Shown piece after piece: positions 32,925 to 45,542 of a DNA stretch of 64,000 nt (positions within the stretch are counted from its first letter, which is position 1; each line of letters starts with the position of its first letter). The DNA lies in NCBI GenBank assembly GCA_021292165.1, contig JAHFWL010000946.1, positions 1 to 64,000 of the forward strand, in the 5' to 3' direction. This stretch comes from Shinisaurus crocodilurus. Taxonomy: Eukaryota; Chordata; Lepidosauria; Squamata; Shinisauridae. Below the pieces are notes generated by a model that had not been told where the DNA came from, searched no databases, and was given only the letters and a program-made list of their open reading frames with translations. Both the position numbers and the translations under genes were made by a program.

Positions 32925-34850
32925 GTTGTTGTTATTATTATTATTATTATTATTTCTATACCACCCAATAGCCAAAGCTCTCTGGGCGGTTTACAACGAT
33001 AAATAAAAATACAATATAAAATATACACAATAAAAGCATTATAAAAAATTTTAAACCAAATTTTAAAAACTACTCAAATAACTAAAACTAGTTCATACAA
33101 TGCAACCAGTAAAAAAGTTAAAATAGCCACCCCACCATGCACTATTTAGAGTTGTTAAAAGCCTCAACACAGAGAGCAGTCTTGACCTGACGCCGAAAAG
33201 ATAGTATAGTTGATGCCAGGCGGGCCTCAAGGGGGAGCTTGTTCCACAGTTGGGGGGCTACCACAGAAAAGGCCCTCCCCCATTTTGTCACCCTTTACCA
33301 CCCCTCGGAGGTAGCAGTCAGAGATGATGATGAACATAGTGTCTGGGTACATTGTGGCTGGGAGAGGCGTTCCATCAGGTATTGTGGTCCCAAGCCATGT
33401 AGGTCTTTAAAGGTTAAGACCAGCACCTTAAATCGGGCTCAGAAGCGTACAAGCAGCCAATGCAAGCAGGCCAGAACTGGTGTTATATGGTTGGAGCTTC
33501 TGATCCCAGTGATGAGTCTGGCTGTCACATTTTGCACAAGCTGCAGCTTCTGAACAGTCTTTAAGGGCAGCCCCACATAAAGTGCATTGCAGTAGTCTAG
33601 CTTAGAGATTACCAGAGTGTAGATTACTGAAATCAGGCTATACCTGTCCAGATAGGGGCACAGCTGGGCCACCAGCCGGAGCTGGTAGAAGGCACTCCAT
33701 GCCACTGAGGCTCAAGTGACAAAGATGGCTCAAGGATAACCCCCAAGCTATGAACCTGCTCCTTCAAGGGGAGTACAACCCCATCCAGAATGGGTTGAAC
33801 ACCCTCCATCTGGTCAGAGGAACCACCCACTAACTTAATCTCAGTCTTGTCTGGATTGAGCTTCAGTTTGTTAGCCCTCATCCAGTCCAATGTCGCAGAC
33901 AGGCACTGGTTTAGCACATCCACAGACTCACCTGCTGAAGATGAAAAGGAGAAATAGAGCTGTGTGTCATCAGTGTATTGATGGCAACACACTCCAAAAC
34001 TCTGGATGACCCCACTCAGAGGTTTCATGTACAGTATATGTTGAAAAGCATGGGGGATAAGACCAACCCCTGTGGAACTCCATACTGAAGAGTCCACAGA
34101 GCCGAGCAATATTCCCCCAGCACCACCTTCTGGAGCCGTCCGTCCAAGTAGGAGTGGAACCACTGCAATCCAGTAACCTCCACTCCTAACTCGGACAGCC
34201 ACCCCAGAAGGATATCATGGTCAATGGTATCGAAAGCCACCAAGAGATCCAGGAGTATCAACAGGGTCACACTAGGGGTGTCCACGTACCTGGGAGCGGG
34301 GTGCCTCGCTGCCGCCTCGACTCTCCGCAGTGGCGCCCCGACTCGTTTTTCTGAGCGGTGTGGTGCAGCTCTCCGGGCCGCTCAATCCAGCCGAGCCAGT
34401 TGTGCTGCCCCCGTCGCGTCATTTCTGGCCAGCCGGAAATGACGCGCCAGGACCCTGCGCCGGTGTGCTGGGCCCCCGCACTACGTATTTTGCATAGAAA
34501 CCAGGGCAACAGGGCTGTTTAAGCCCTGTTGCCCTGGTTTCTACGCAAAATACGTAGCTCGAGGGCCCAGTGCGCCGGTGCAGGGTCCCGTCACGTCAGT
34601 TCCGGCCGGCCAGAAATGACGCCATGGGACCAGCGCGGACCAGTGCGGCGGGCTCGAGGCGGCGAACCCGTACCGGTAAGGCCCCACGAGTCTCGGGTGG
34701 GCGTGAGCGGGGTCGATTTTGGCCCCGCTACGCCCACCCGAGACAAACTCGTACATCCCTAGGTCACACTCCCCCTGTCTCTCTCCTGACATAGGTCATC
34801 GTACAAGGTGACCAAAGCTGTTTCTGTTCCAAACCCAAAAACAACGAAGG
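32925..34850 (-). mobile_element. L2 LINE, 3' half, interrupted by a hAT MITE
   Basis: The minus strand reads, from about 34850: TETALVTLYDDL, then (after the insertion at 34273-34761) LLILLDLLVAFDTIDHDILL, GVPQGLVLSPMLFNIY, YTDDTQLY near 33980, LNPDKTEI, VISKLDYCNALYVGLP and HITPVLACLHWL. These are L2 reverse transcriptase landmarks. The 3' UTR carries CACCCAATAGCCAAAGCTCT and an ATT tail near 32940. Stops and shifts make it non-functional. The active-site YADD is YTDD. Confidence 0.85.
34273..34761. mobile_element. GC-rich foldback hAT MITE inside L2
   Basis: The ends TAGGGGTGTCCACGTACC and (inverse) TAGGGATGTACGAG are flanked by the exact 8-bp duplication GGTCACAC (34265-34272 and 34762-34769). 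The body folds on itself: CACTACGTATTTTGC on the left pairs with its inverse on the right around AGGGCTGTTTAAGCCCT. The L2 frame resumes across the site, confirming insertion. CpG-dense and non-coding. Relatives are at 36316-36829 and about 47090-47345. Confidence 0.9.
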
Positions 34851-36010
34851 GTGCAGTTGATAGTAGGTGATAGATAAACAAAAGTGCCACAGAGCACACA
34901 ACTGCACAGAAATAAAGTATATTTTCTAAAAAATATATCACTGTTGCCCCTCAGAAAGAAATGTGCGTAGACTGACCATAACGAAGATTAAACAAAAATA
35001 TAAAGTGTAGTCAATAACTAACAATAAGAAAACATGTTGTAACAATCAACATGAGATGTGGTAAGTAGTAGTAACAACTTATAATGAAGGCACCAGAATG
35101 CTGCAAGCAGATGCCAGAATATATAATATGAAAATAACAAAGCCAATCAACAATAAATGAATAGTACTAACATTTAAAGAAAACAATAACAAACAAAGTA
35201 GGCAGGTCAGTAACAATAGGTAAAACTACTGTAAACAGTGTATTGGCAATAACAAAATGAGAGGGGAGGAGGGAAAAACACTCTAAATATAATGAATAAC
35301 AAGTAACAAAGTCAAAGCAAGGCTGACAATAAAGAAAAGAAGGACAAACAATGTTGGCAAGTAGTAACAGTAGATAAGACTACTATAAGCAGACTGTTAC
35401 AGGAATCCGGATTGTAAAGCCTGTTTCGTCATATGTGACTTCATCAGAACAAGTCTTCTTAAGGTCTGTAAACAATTATAAATTCATTAATTAACTGACT
35501 ACCAAGGTAACAATACCAAGGTATTCAATTTGCTTTCTAGGTAGCATTGCTCGAAAACAGAATGTTACCTGGCACCAGAGACTCTGACTCTGGATTTCTA
35601 GCGTAGCGGTTCGCTTTGCAGATCGCCGGGCATCCTGCCCGGGGTGGGAAGTTGATTGGTCGTAGCCGTAGCTAGCAACCTGATCTGTGCCAGCCTGCAC
35701 CATGTTCCCAACATTTTTTCTGCTGTGCCTGTCTTTTTCTACCCTCTGCCGCCCCCTCCCCACCCTTGAGGACCAGGTGGGCTGGTTCTGCCCTATGGGG
35801 AGGTGGTGCCTCATGTTTCTTGGCACCTCCTGGATACTTTAGGGCTAATCTTCTGCAGCTCTTTGAGACTGCCCCCCACCTTTGGAATGTTTATGCCCTT
35901 CGATGTGGATCGATGTAAATGTGCCCTATTGAGGGTATGCAGATGTGGCCACGTATAGCCAGCCTGGCTAGAACTGTGTCTCCCATCCCCCGGGTGGGGA
36001 TTATGCAAAG
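34851..36010 (-). mobile_element. unidentified element with a hammerhead-like motif, perhaps Penelope-like
   Basis: Beyond the L2 fragment, at about 34850, the sequence changes to T- and A-rich minus-strand text with a hammerhead-ribozyme-like motif at 35391-35456. Penelope-like elements are known to carry such motifs in their terminal repeats, so that is my best guess. I could not read any GIY-YIG or reverse transcriptase motif. The ORFs at 35491-36008 on the minus strand show no domain. Right boundary uncertain. Confidence 0.4.
35391..35456 (-). ncRNA. hammerhead-ribozyme-like motif
   Basis: Minus strand: CTGATGA (35447-35441), a helix II GTCA-CATA-TGAC, then GAAAC (35427-35423). ACAGG pairs with CCTGT as helix III, followed by the GTA cleavage triplet (NUH type). 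Helix I can form imperfectly from flanking AGACTTGTT and ACAGTCT with T bulges. One extra A lies between the CTGATGA core and helix II compared with the canonical form, so the copy may be inactive. Confidence 0.6.
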
Positions 36011-36315
36011 GGGTGGTGTCAGTGTAACAGGGGAAACTGTGTCAGGGTTCATGTCACTGTGTGTGCTTAGGCTTTCTCCACAATAATATTAGTGAACTCA
36101 GCTGGTGAGCATTGATGGGATTATACCGTACCCAAAACAGGCCATGGAGGAATCAGCATGCTTGGGGAAACCCCAAGGTTTACAGAAGTTCAAAAATTAT
36201 TTGGGGGGGGGAGCCAAAGAGGGTAAACAACTAAATGGAGGACTGAGCATTTTCATATTTTTGCACAATATATATGCTACATGTACATTCTGTTGAGTGT
36301 GATGTTGGTGTTGGG
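36011..36315. other. anonymous intron sequence
   Basis: No recognised feature between the hammerhead-bearing element and the next foldback MITE. Confidence 0.4.
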
Positions 36316-36829
36316 TAAGGATGTAGCCGAGAAGCCCGGCAGACACGAGTGAGGCCCAAACTGGGCCTGCTCGTGTCTGCGCGGGCTCTCTGCCACCCCC
36401 ACGGGCTTACCTGCAGGCTCTCCAGCTCAGCGGAGAGCCTGCCTCCTCACCTGCTGGTCCCGTCACGTCACTTCCGGTGCGGAGGAAGTGACGTGACGGG
36501 ACCATGCTCCGTCATGCTGGACCCCCGCGCTCTGTTTTTGGCGGGGGAAACCAAAACATAGCGCGGGCGGGGTCCAGCACGCCGGAGCAGTGGCTCCGGC
36601 GGCAGCGGAGGCGGTGGAGGCGGGGCGCAAGACATGGTAGGCTGCGGGGGGGGGTCCTGCGGTGGCGGCGGTGCGGCGGCGGTGGGGTCCTCCGGCGGCG
36701 GCAGCAGCGGCTTGAGCAGCGCGGAGAATGCTCCGCGCCGCTCTGAAGAGCGAGATCGGGCGCCGCGGAGGGCCAAGCCATGAGCCCGGAGCGAGCCACG
36801 AGCCTGCTGAAGGCTCGGTCCCACCACTA
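36316..36829. mobile_element. GC-rich foldback hAT MITE
   Basis: Begins TAAGGATGTAGCCGAG and ends CCCACCACTA. The 8-bp flanks GTGTTGGG (36308-36315) and GTCTTGGG (36830-36837) differ at one base. It contains palindromes around CACGTCACTTCCGG and its inverse, and around CCCGCGCTCTGTTTTTGGCG. A GGC/GCC-rich trinucleotide stretch (36594-36720) yields long proline/alanine-like false ORFs. Related to 34273-34761. Confidence 0.75.
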
Positions 36830-37110
36830 GTCTTGGGTCCCCGGAACATGTATATGAAGTATACATATAGTCCAAAAAAGATGTGCCTTGCACTCACAAA
36901 TCATGGGGATACATGATATGGAGACGTGTACGCACAAACTTGCATAACAGGTGGAGTGATTCTTGGAATCAGGCTATAAATATGCGAAGTACTTTGGATG
37001 GCGGAAAGTAATGGGAATGAACAATGGTTTGTAATTGTCAACATTCAATAAACTTTTATCTTGCATTTCCTCAAAAGTGTTCAGGGTAATGTGGCTTATG
37101 CTGGCTCAGT
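36830..37110. other. anonymous sequence between two transposons
   Basis: No recognised gene or repeat between the hAT MITE and the following SINE. Confidence 0.4.
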
Positions 37111-37114
37111 TTAT

Positions 37115-37245
37115 GCTGAGCGTGAAAAGTTAAGCAGGGTCAGGCCTGGTTATTACTTGGATGGGAGACCCCTCCTCTAGTTTCCTGCATTGAGCAGGGG
37201 GTTGGACTTGATAGCCTTGTAGGCTCCTTCCAACTCTATGATCTA
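37115..37245 (+). mobile_element. SINE with 5S rRNA-like head and CR1 tail, copy 1
   Basis: Positions 37121-37170 match the 3' half of 5S rRNA, including the internal promoter C-box region (AAGCAGGGTCAGGCCTGG, then ACTTGGATGGGAGACC). From about 37171 the sequence is the CR1 3' end (CTGCATTGAGCAGGGGGTTG, then GCTCCTTCCAACTCTATGAT), almost identical to the 3' end of the full CR1 at 62918-62980. The 5' part of the head is degraded. A tail shared with CR1 suggests mobilisation by CR1 enzymes. Confidence 0.8.
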
Positions 37246-38780
37246 TAACACAAATGTAAATAAAAAGTGTTCATGGTTTCCTCAACAACGCCACCCACCC
37301 CCACAATACTGTGATGTAGGTTAGGTTCAGAGATGGGCCAAGGACAGATTCTGGAAAACCTGGAAGACAGGGGTACAGAAAATCCAGAATCTAGTGGGTA
37401 AAATGTGGAGGGAAGGATTATAGGTGGAATCTTGCACAATCTCTAGTTTAATGATTGTGTAGACTGGTCTGACAAAATATGGTTTAACCAGTCAGATCAG
37501 TAACATACTTGTTGAGTGATAATCCTAGTTTAGGACTAGTTCTCATGCAGCATGTTGTCATGTTGAAATCATTTATATCCAATATTGGCTCAAAATGCAT
37601 TCATGATGATGCAGTTGATAATGGCCATACCATTGAATGCCTTTCTGAATTGGGTCCAGTTATACTCTACAAAATCATATTGTTTATCGCCAGCCACTCC
37701 CGTGAACAGTTCACCATTGTACCTAGAATGACGGGGGGGGGGGAGGTTCTCTAGGAGACTCCCCATTACTGACAATGAATAAGCCTTATTTTGGCCTTAT
37801 TTTCAAGCTTATTACGTGGTCTTTTATCTCTGCCCTAGAAAGAAAGCCTTTGTTATTTAGTTGGGTAGACATGGCATTAAAAATACTTTATTCTATATCA
37901 GAATATGAAGTAGCTAAAATGAAGCTAAAAACAGAAGCGCAAATGCATTATTGTCTGGACAAATCTCCATAACCTTACTTCTACTTTTAATAGGATTTTG
38001 CAAAATCAGTTTCATCAGTCTCCTGAAGTAAAGTAACACATGAGGTTCCTTTGATACAGAGTATTTGTTGCATATATAATCAACATAGCTATTAGGAGGC
38101 TGAACCTCAATACTATTCTAAAGGGATAAAAAGTATTAACGTAATAAATCTAATTAACAAATCTCTGCTAATTAAGTTTTGTAGATCTATCTTTTTCCTA
38201 GCATATGGAGAGGTGCTTTTGCATAACCAAATACATCAATCTAATTCCACAATATGAATGACAAGCTTGGGATACTGATGCTCCTTCAGTCTGCTCTTTG
38301 AAATTAGCAATTATTAAATTAGCATTTTAATGCTGTACTTTAATTTATAGTTTGCACTTAGGTAATAGAAGCATTTCCATCTTTATATGTTTACTCTGTT
38401 CAGTCATTTAAACATGAAGCTTCTTGCATCTAAGGGGGGGGGGAGAACAAAACAAAAACAAGGTATTTTTCAAGTGTCAGATTAACTCTACACAGAATTG
38501 CTGCATAAAAGGCAAATGAAGATTTAGTAATCTGAATGATTAATATCATCTTTATGTTATTTGTGTTATCCCATTAATAGCAGGAATAAATTCTGGTTTT
38601 AAAATAATTAAGCTACCGACATGTCTAAACACTTTAATAGTGTGAACAATCACTAACAATTCTGAATCTTTTCATTGCAGATAATTAACTCACTTAAATG
38701 CTAGTGGGAGTTATCTTTGGTATACCACTTTGGTATGAAAATGAAACAATGCATAGCTTCTTGAGTCATACCAGTGGAAC
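37246..38780. other. anonymous intron sequence
   Basis: About 1.5 kb of mostly unique-looking AT-rich DNA with homopolymer G runs. No gene or clear repeat recognised. Confidence 0.45.
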
Positions 38781-38882
38781 CTGTATCCCTTCAGATGTTG
38801 TTGGACTTCAGCTCCCATCATCTCTGACCATTGGTCATGCTGGTTGGGGCTGATGGGAGTTGGAGTCCAACGCCATCTGTAA
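38781..38882. mobile_element. small foldback MITE
   Basis: An inverted repeat: CAGATGTTGTTGGACTTCAG...TCCCATCAT opposes TGATGGGAGTTGGAGTCCAA...CCATCTG. The same arm motif (AGATGT...GTTGTAGTCCCAT type) occurs at 63847-63981. The outer termini are not clear here. Confidence 0.6.
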
Positions 38883-39418
38883 TAGGGATGGTCAATCTCA
38901 CAGCGGTTGTTGGTTTTTTGAGGTCAAGCTCATTCCATCCTGTTTCCACACAAGCTTTTGTTATTGTTGTTGTTGTTGTTGTTGCAGTGAACACATTAAT
39001 GTACACATTTTTAAATGTAGGCATTTTCCCCAAGTACTTTACCTTGCTGAAATACTGTTTTGTGTGCATTTTCCCCAAATAAACACATTTTTTGCATACT
39101 TTCCCCAAGTATGTCCATTTTTGTGCACATTTTTCCAGAGACTAGCTGGATCAGAAAGATCGCAAAAAGGCAGATTTCAGAACGCAACTTCATCTTGGCT
39201 TGCTGAAAGGCTCAGGAGGTGCCAGTTTAGTAAATCCTTAAAAAACCCTGAACGCACTAATTTCTGAGCATGGAAAGCTAAGCAAGGTCAGGCCTGGTTA
39301 TTACTTGGATGGGAGACCCCCTCCTCTAGTTTCCTGCATTGAGCAGGGAGTTGGACTTGATAGCCTTGTAGGCTCCTTCCAACTCTATTATGAAATCTAT
39401 GAAAATCACCCATCCCTA
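38883..39418. mobile_element. probable hAT element with a nested SINE
   Basis: Ends TAGGGATGG (38883) and CCATCCCTA (39418) are inverted. The interior holds (TTG)n near 38960 and a direct-repeat array of TTTTCCCCAAGTA-type units (39010-39130), then the SINE at 39245-39400. No target duplication could be confirmed. Confidence 0.45.
39245..39400 (+). mobile_element. SINE with 5S rRNA-like head and CR1 tail, copy 2
   Basis: The 5S-like part runs 39245-39318, beginning CCCTGAACGCAC and including GGAAAGCTAAGCAAGGTCAG and ACTTGGATGGGAGACC. This covers more of the 5S gene than copy 1. The CR1-like tail follows (CTGCATTGAGCAGGGAGTTG). The head-to-tail junction CCTCCTCTAGTTTCCTGC is identical in both copies, so they are one family. 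Confidence 0.85.
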
Positions 39419-39444
39419 ATAGGGCCACAGGTTCCTCACACTGG

Positions 39445-39525
39445 GTTATACAATTTATTTATTTATTTCATTTTTATACCGCCCAATAGCCGAAGCTCTC
39501 TGGGCGGCTTACAACAATTAACAAG
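39445..39525 (-). mobile_element. L2-type LINE 3' end fragment
   Basis: (TTTA)n followed by ACCGCCCAATAGCCGAAGCT and CTCTGGGCGG is the inverse of the L2 3' terminus seen at 53930-53965 and at 32955-32990. Confidence 0.8.
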
Positions 39526-39824
39526 ATAGTCCCTGCTACAATGTCCATATAATCTTGACCTAGGTACACTGGAACTGTTCTGTTGACTTTAACTGATTTT
39601 ATAATACAGGTCTTCAGCTCACTTATCTTAGCAAGATATCAAGGTCAATTCACAAATGGATGTTCACTGCTGGATGACTGAAAAATCAAGTGATGGCATG
39701 CATGTGTGAAACAGCCATCACAGATCAACCACTGCAGATGAAGTGTTGATATCACCTGACATCAACTCCAAATATAGTATTTTTTTAGTGGAAACAATTC
39801 AACTAAAAATCAGAGTAGTGAGAT

Positions 39825-40035
39825 AGGTAAGAACATATGAAGCTTTCTTATATGAGTCATCCAGCCTAGTATTACCTACTCTGACTGGTAGTGGCCCTCC
39901 AAGGGCCTAGTCAAGGGTTCTTCCCAGTCCTGCTACTTAAGATCCTTTTAAATCTAGAGATGCCAAGGATTGAACCTGTTCCATAGGTATGCAAAATATG
40001 GGCCCTACCACTGAACTATAGGACTGGCCCTTTCT
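39825..40035 (-). mobile_element. tRNA-derived SINE, reverse
   Basis: Plus text includes GTCATCCAGCCTAGTATTAC, TGACTGGTAGTGGC, GGATTGAACCTGTTCC and CCCTACCACTGAACTATAGG. Reversed, the last gives a tRNA-like promoter head. It is the same SINE family as the right part of the element at 57255-57525. Confidence 0.65.
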
Positions 40036-41148
40036 GGTATGAATCAGCCATTTGTATTTTTTGTATACACACTTACTTTCTTATAACTCTACAAGTGCAA
40101 TGGGCAAAGAGTATAATAATGTACTTGGCTTAGCTTAGCTCCAGTCACAATAACAACCCTCACTAGTGGAGATAATTCACCAGCACAAGACCACAGGGAA
40201 ATGTTCCCTACAGAAAGTAAGATGGATCTTCAATCATCCTGCAGGGTTTTGTGAGATGTAGAAATATGGGTATACTTTTATTTCCATTATGAATCATTAT
40301 ACTATCCCATCACAAAAGGTACTGGATTAACTATTTATGCATTCTAAGAAAACTGAACCTATCAAGGAGACAATTGACTCAACTCTAAATAAAGGTTTCC
40401 TTGGAATTATTTTAAAATTGGATTAAGATTCCACTCCAGTGTATGACCCTGTAAAACGAGTAGTGCATTGAAGACTCACCTACAGTCGCCTGTCACCCTG
40501 CCTCCCCATGCCACCCCTCACAAACTACAGAGTGGAGAGAATCCAATATAAGATAAATAAAAACAGCATAGGCAACTAAGTTAATCAGACTTTACATTCC
40601 CCATCTGAGAAGTGAAACCAGTGTGTCAACTGGAACCACAGCTAAAAGTGAGACACGGAACCAAGGGGAGTGAACTGTGTAAATTAAAACCTGCCAGAAG
40701 TCCCTAGCACTTGACAACAAGGAAAAGGGGGGGGGGAATGGAATCCAAACCTGAACCATACAGTACCTGAGTACAAATTGTATACATTGTGCATTTCTGA
40801 ACTTGCACATTTACATTTTATCTCCTTGTCTCTTTAAAATACACTTGAGTGGAAAACAATCAGGCCCCCGATTGCTTCATTTGAAGAGACAAACAACTAA
40901 AAAATATACACACGAGAAGTTAAAAAATGATGCCCATAGCATGAACTTTGCTTTCAGGTATCATATCCAAGTGAAACAATCCACATTTGGAGAGGCCCTC
41001 AGACCATGAACACACCAGGCAGAAATGGTAAACTGGGTGATCCATGCCAGTTTTTGATACTGAGAATTTTATTCATGTATAAATATGTAAAACCAATGAC
41101 AACATTTAGAATATATAAGATTCTAAAAAAGGCAGACCCTGCTATAGG
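40036..41148. other. anonymous intron sequence
   Basis: No recognised gene or repeat. A G homopolymer lies near 40728. Confidence 0.4.
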
Positions 41149-41156
41149 CACTAGAC

Positions 41157-41417
41157 CAGTGGTTCTCAACCTTTTTTACCCCATGCACCCTTTTCACCAT
41201 ATGTCAGAATGTCATTCCCCCCTTTCCAAGTTTGTCTGATATAATCTGTGCCATACAATAAGGTGTGATGTCCTGTAGATTAGTATGTATAATCTGTAGA
41301 ATTATAATTTGTAGAAAGATCAGTATTCCAACAGTTTGAGTCTGTGGTCCTAATTCCCCCTCTGAAAGCCTAAAATTCCCCCCCTGGGGGGAATTCCCCC
41401 CTAGTTGAGAACCCCTG
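41157..41417. mobile_element. hAT-type MITE, exact target duplication
   Basis: The ends CAGTGGTTCTCAACCTTTTT and GTTGAGAACCCCTG are inverted copies, flanked by the identical 8-mer CACTAGAC (41149-41156 and 41418-41425). 261 bp, non-coding. The terminus resembles the SPIN-type/Charlie hAT ends, but the interior does not let me name the family. Confidence 0.9.
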
Positions 41418-41425
41418 CACTAGAC

Positions 41426-43241
<1,816 letters not shown>

Positions 43242-43968
43242 CAGGGGTCTCCAACACAGCGCCCACAGGCACCTCCAAAGGTGCCCAACCTGGTGCCAGT
43301 GGGCACCCAAAAATAATTTTTAATTGTTTTTTTTCCTTCATTTTTAAATATATGTACATGGGTTTGTATGAAATGCATACAATTTTTGTCAACAAAAGTG
43401 GACCAAAAAACCAAATGTATCCATTTGAAGTTGGCATCTATATGCCACCCATTCATATATCGAAAGCGTTGTAAAGTCCTCAATCCACTGCAATATAGGA
43501 GGTGTTTTTTATCCTTCCAATGTTGTGATATCAGTCTTTTAGCTCTCAAAATGGCACAGATAATGCATTTCCCCTTCCCTTTGTTAATTTCCATGAAGCA
43601 GGTAAATAATTTAAAAGAACGTATACATCAGTGAATATTAAAGACTGTTACAGTATAAAAGTTATCTGTAATAACCTCCTCCCAAAAAAGAAGTAACTAC
43701 TGGACATTGCCAAAACATAAGTTTAAAGGAAACATTAGCTGTATTGCACTGCCAGCAATTAGCTGAATCGCTTATTAAAGAGACGTTGTGGTGTCCAATA
43801 GACACGAAACAAATGTTTCCGCAGAATAAGATGCAGCCTAAGATCCATAGACGCAGCAGGTAGATGCCAAAGTGGCAATCCACTGATTAGGCATCTTATG
43901 GTGGTGCCCAGAGCAGTTTCTCAAATTCCCAAATGTGCCGATGGGCCCAAAAAGGTGGGGGACCCCTG
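43242..43968. mobile_element. hAT-type element, non-autonomous
   Basis: Ends CAGGGGTCTCCAACACAG and GGTGGGGGACCCCTG are inverted. Flanks ACCTACTC and GTCCAATC agree at half of the positions, so the target duplication is decayed or absent. It holds two short inverse blocks (GGTGCCCAACCTGGTGCC near the left, GGTGGTGCCCAGAG near the right). No transposase frame: the ORFs on both strands have no domain. Confidence 0.65.
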
Positions 43969-44433
43969 GTCCAATCCTTTGTTGGTTCTGCTGAGACACC
44001 AGTTTCATTGGGCTCCTCCTCTCCCTCAATTGTTTCTAACCAAGTGTTCATTATAAGAACTTGGTAATTTTAAGAACTGGTTTGCTTGTTTTCCTCTTTC
44101 CTCCCGTTCCTTCTTTTTTGTGTCTTGTCTTTTAGATTGTAAGCCTATGGGTATTTATTTTTAAATATGATTGATCTCATGTGAGCTGCTCTGGGAGCCT
44201 TTTCAGCTGAAGAGTGAAGTAAAAAAAATAATACTTAAAATAAATAAATTTTCAAAGAAAGAAAACATGAGAACCAAATGGTCTAATAAAAGTGTAAACA
44301 GTATTGGGCTGCATTTAAAGGCAGTCATGGATATATATTTTCCCCTCCTCATGGAAAAGCTATTTTACACCTGGCACAGGCGCATCCAAAGATACCTGTG
44401 ACAAAAGCAGAAGAAGGGCCTGATATAGAAGGG

Positions 44434-44752
44434 CAGAGGTGGGCAACACACAGCCTGTGAGCCGTATGCAGCCCCTGTTACCTTGGCTGTGTTGCTGAAT
44501 GCGGTGGTGGAAAATATTTTTTGAAAGGTGGCTGTACGGAGCACTACAACGGTCAAATTTACCACTACGGAGCACTATAAGGGTCAAATTTAGCTTGTTT
44601 GAAAGCTAAATTTGTACCCTTTAGTACTGTGTAGCCACTATGGAGTGGTTTGCCACTGAATTTCAGCAAACAGCTGTTGTTGTTTTTTCTGGGGTTTTCT
44701 GTAGGCTGTGGCAGCACCTGTGGACTGCTGTAGTGTGCATGGAGTGTGCCCC

Positions 44753-44789
<37 letters not shown>

Positions 44790-44838
44790 CTCCTGGGGTG
44801 AAAATGCCCCCTGGACCTCCTGCAGTTACCCACCCCTA
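44434..44838. mobile_element. hAT-type MITE with (TG)n
   Basis: Ends CAGAGGTGGGCAACACAC and GTTACCCACCCCTA are inverted. The interior has repeated GGAGCACTA..GGTCAAATTTA blocks (44538-44595) and a (TG)n run at about 44756-44788. The target duplication is not clear. Confidence 0.6.
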
Positions 44839-44953
44839 CATTAGAGGAATGCATTAAGTCTGAAGCATTTGCAGATTACTGTTAGTGGCTATTGTCCTTC
44901 TTCTCATGATCCTTTGGGTACAAAATATTTAGATGCACACAGACACACACATG

Positions 44954-45358
44954 GGGCCTGTTCGTACAACACGGAAACCACGGGGGTGCAGAAGTCCCCC
45001 GCGGTTCCCCTGTCCTGCGAACGCAGGCTGGGGGCGCCCCTGCGGGATGGCCGTGCGCACGAAGCACGCAAAGTGACCATGGGCGGTAGAGGGGTAAGCC
45101 CCTATCACACGTGGCCACCCTGCCATGCAAACAGCAGGCAGTCGTCCCGCGGGGGCCGCGCAGAGGCAGCAGCCCAGAGCGGCCGGAGCTGTGGCCACTC
45201 TGGCCTGTAGGGGCAAACGACCCCTCTGGGCATCCCAGGCCCCCACCCCCTAGTGCTGGGAGGCCCGCACTGCGGTGCGGGGACTGCCGGCTCCACCGGG
45301 GTCCACCCACGCGCGCGGGGCCTCCCCTGCTCACTGCCCGGGTTGTACAAACCGGACC
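44954..45358. mobile_element. GC-rich PIF/Harbinger-like MITE, second copy
   Basis: Ends GGGCCTGTTCGTACAACAC and GGGTTGTACAAACCGGACC, flanked by ATG (44951-44953 and 45359-45361). The interior shares CCTGTAGGGGCAAACG and GAGGCCCGCACTGC-type blocks with the MITE at 10391-10825 in opposite orientation, so both are one family. Confidence 0.8.
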
Positions 45359-45542
45359 ATGGTCTACACTGATGAATATCAGTGTAATTCTAAGCAAATT
45401 TACTCAGAAGTAAACCCCACCAAGTTCACTGTGGTCACTCCCTGTGTGTGAGAGAGAGGTTAACATGTGGCGGGGAAGTGGGATTAGGCTGTCTGGCCCC
45501 AGCCTGGACCTCTGCACATTAGACAAAAATAAGAAAGGGTCT

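Noticed and set aside
35491..36008. Coding ORFs near the hammerhead-like motif
   Set aside because: No reverse transcriptase, GIY-YIG or other domain could be read; the frames look random.
36463..36916. Pro/Ala/Arg-rich ORFs of 141-144 residues
   Set aside because: Low-complexity GGC repeats inside a foldback MITE; no start context or domain.
37121..37170. 5S rRNA gene
   Set aside because: Only the 3' half of 5S is matched, it is degraded, and it is joined to a CR1 tail, so it is a SINE rather than a gene.
44869..45413. ORFs up to 171 residues on both strands
   Set aside because: Same reason: GC-rich MITE sequence, with opposing frames equally open.
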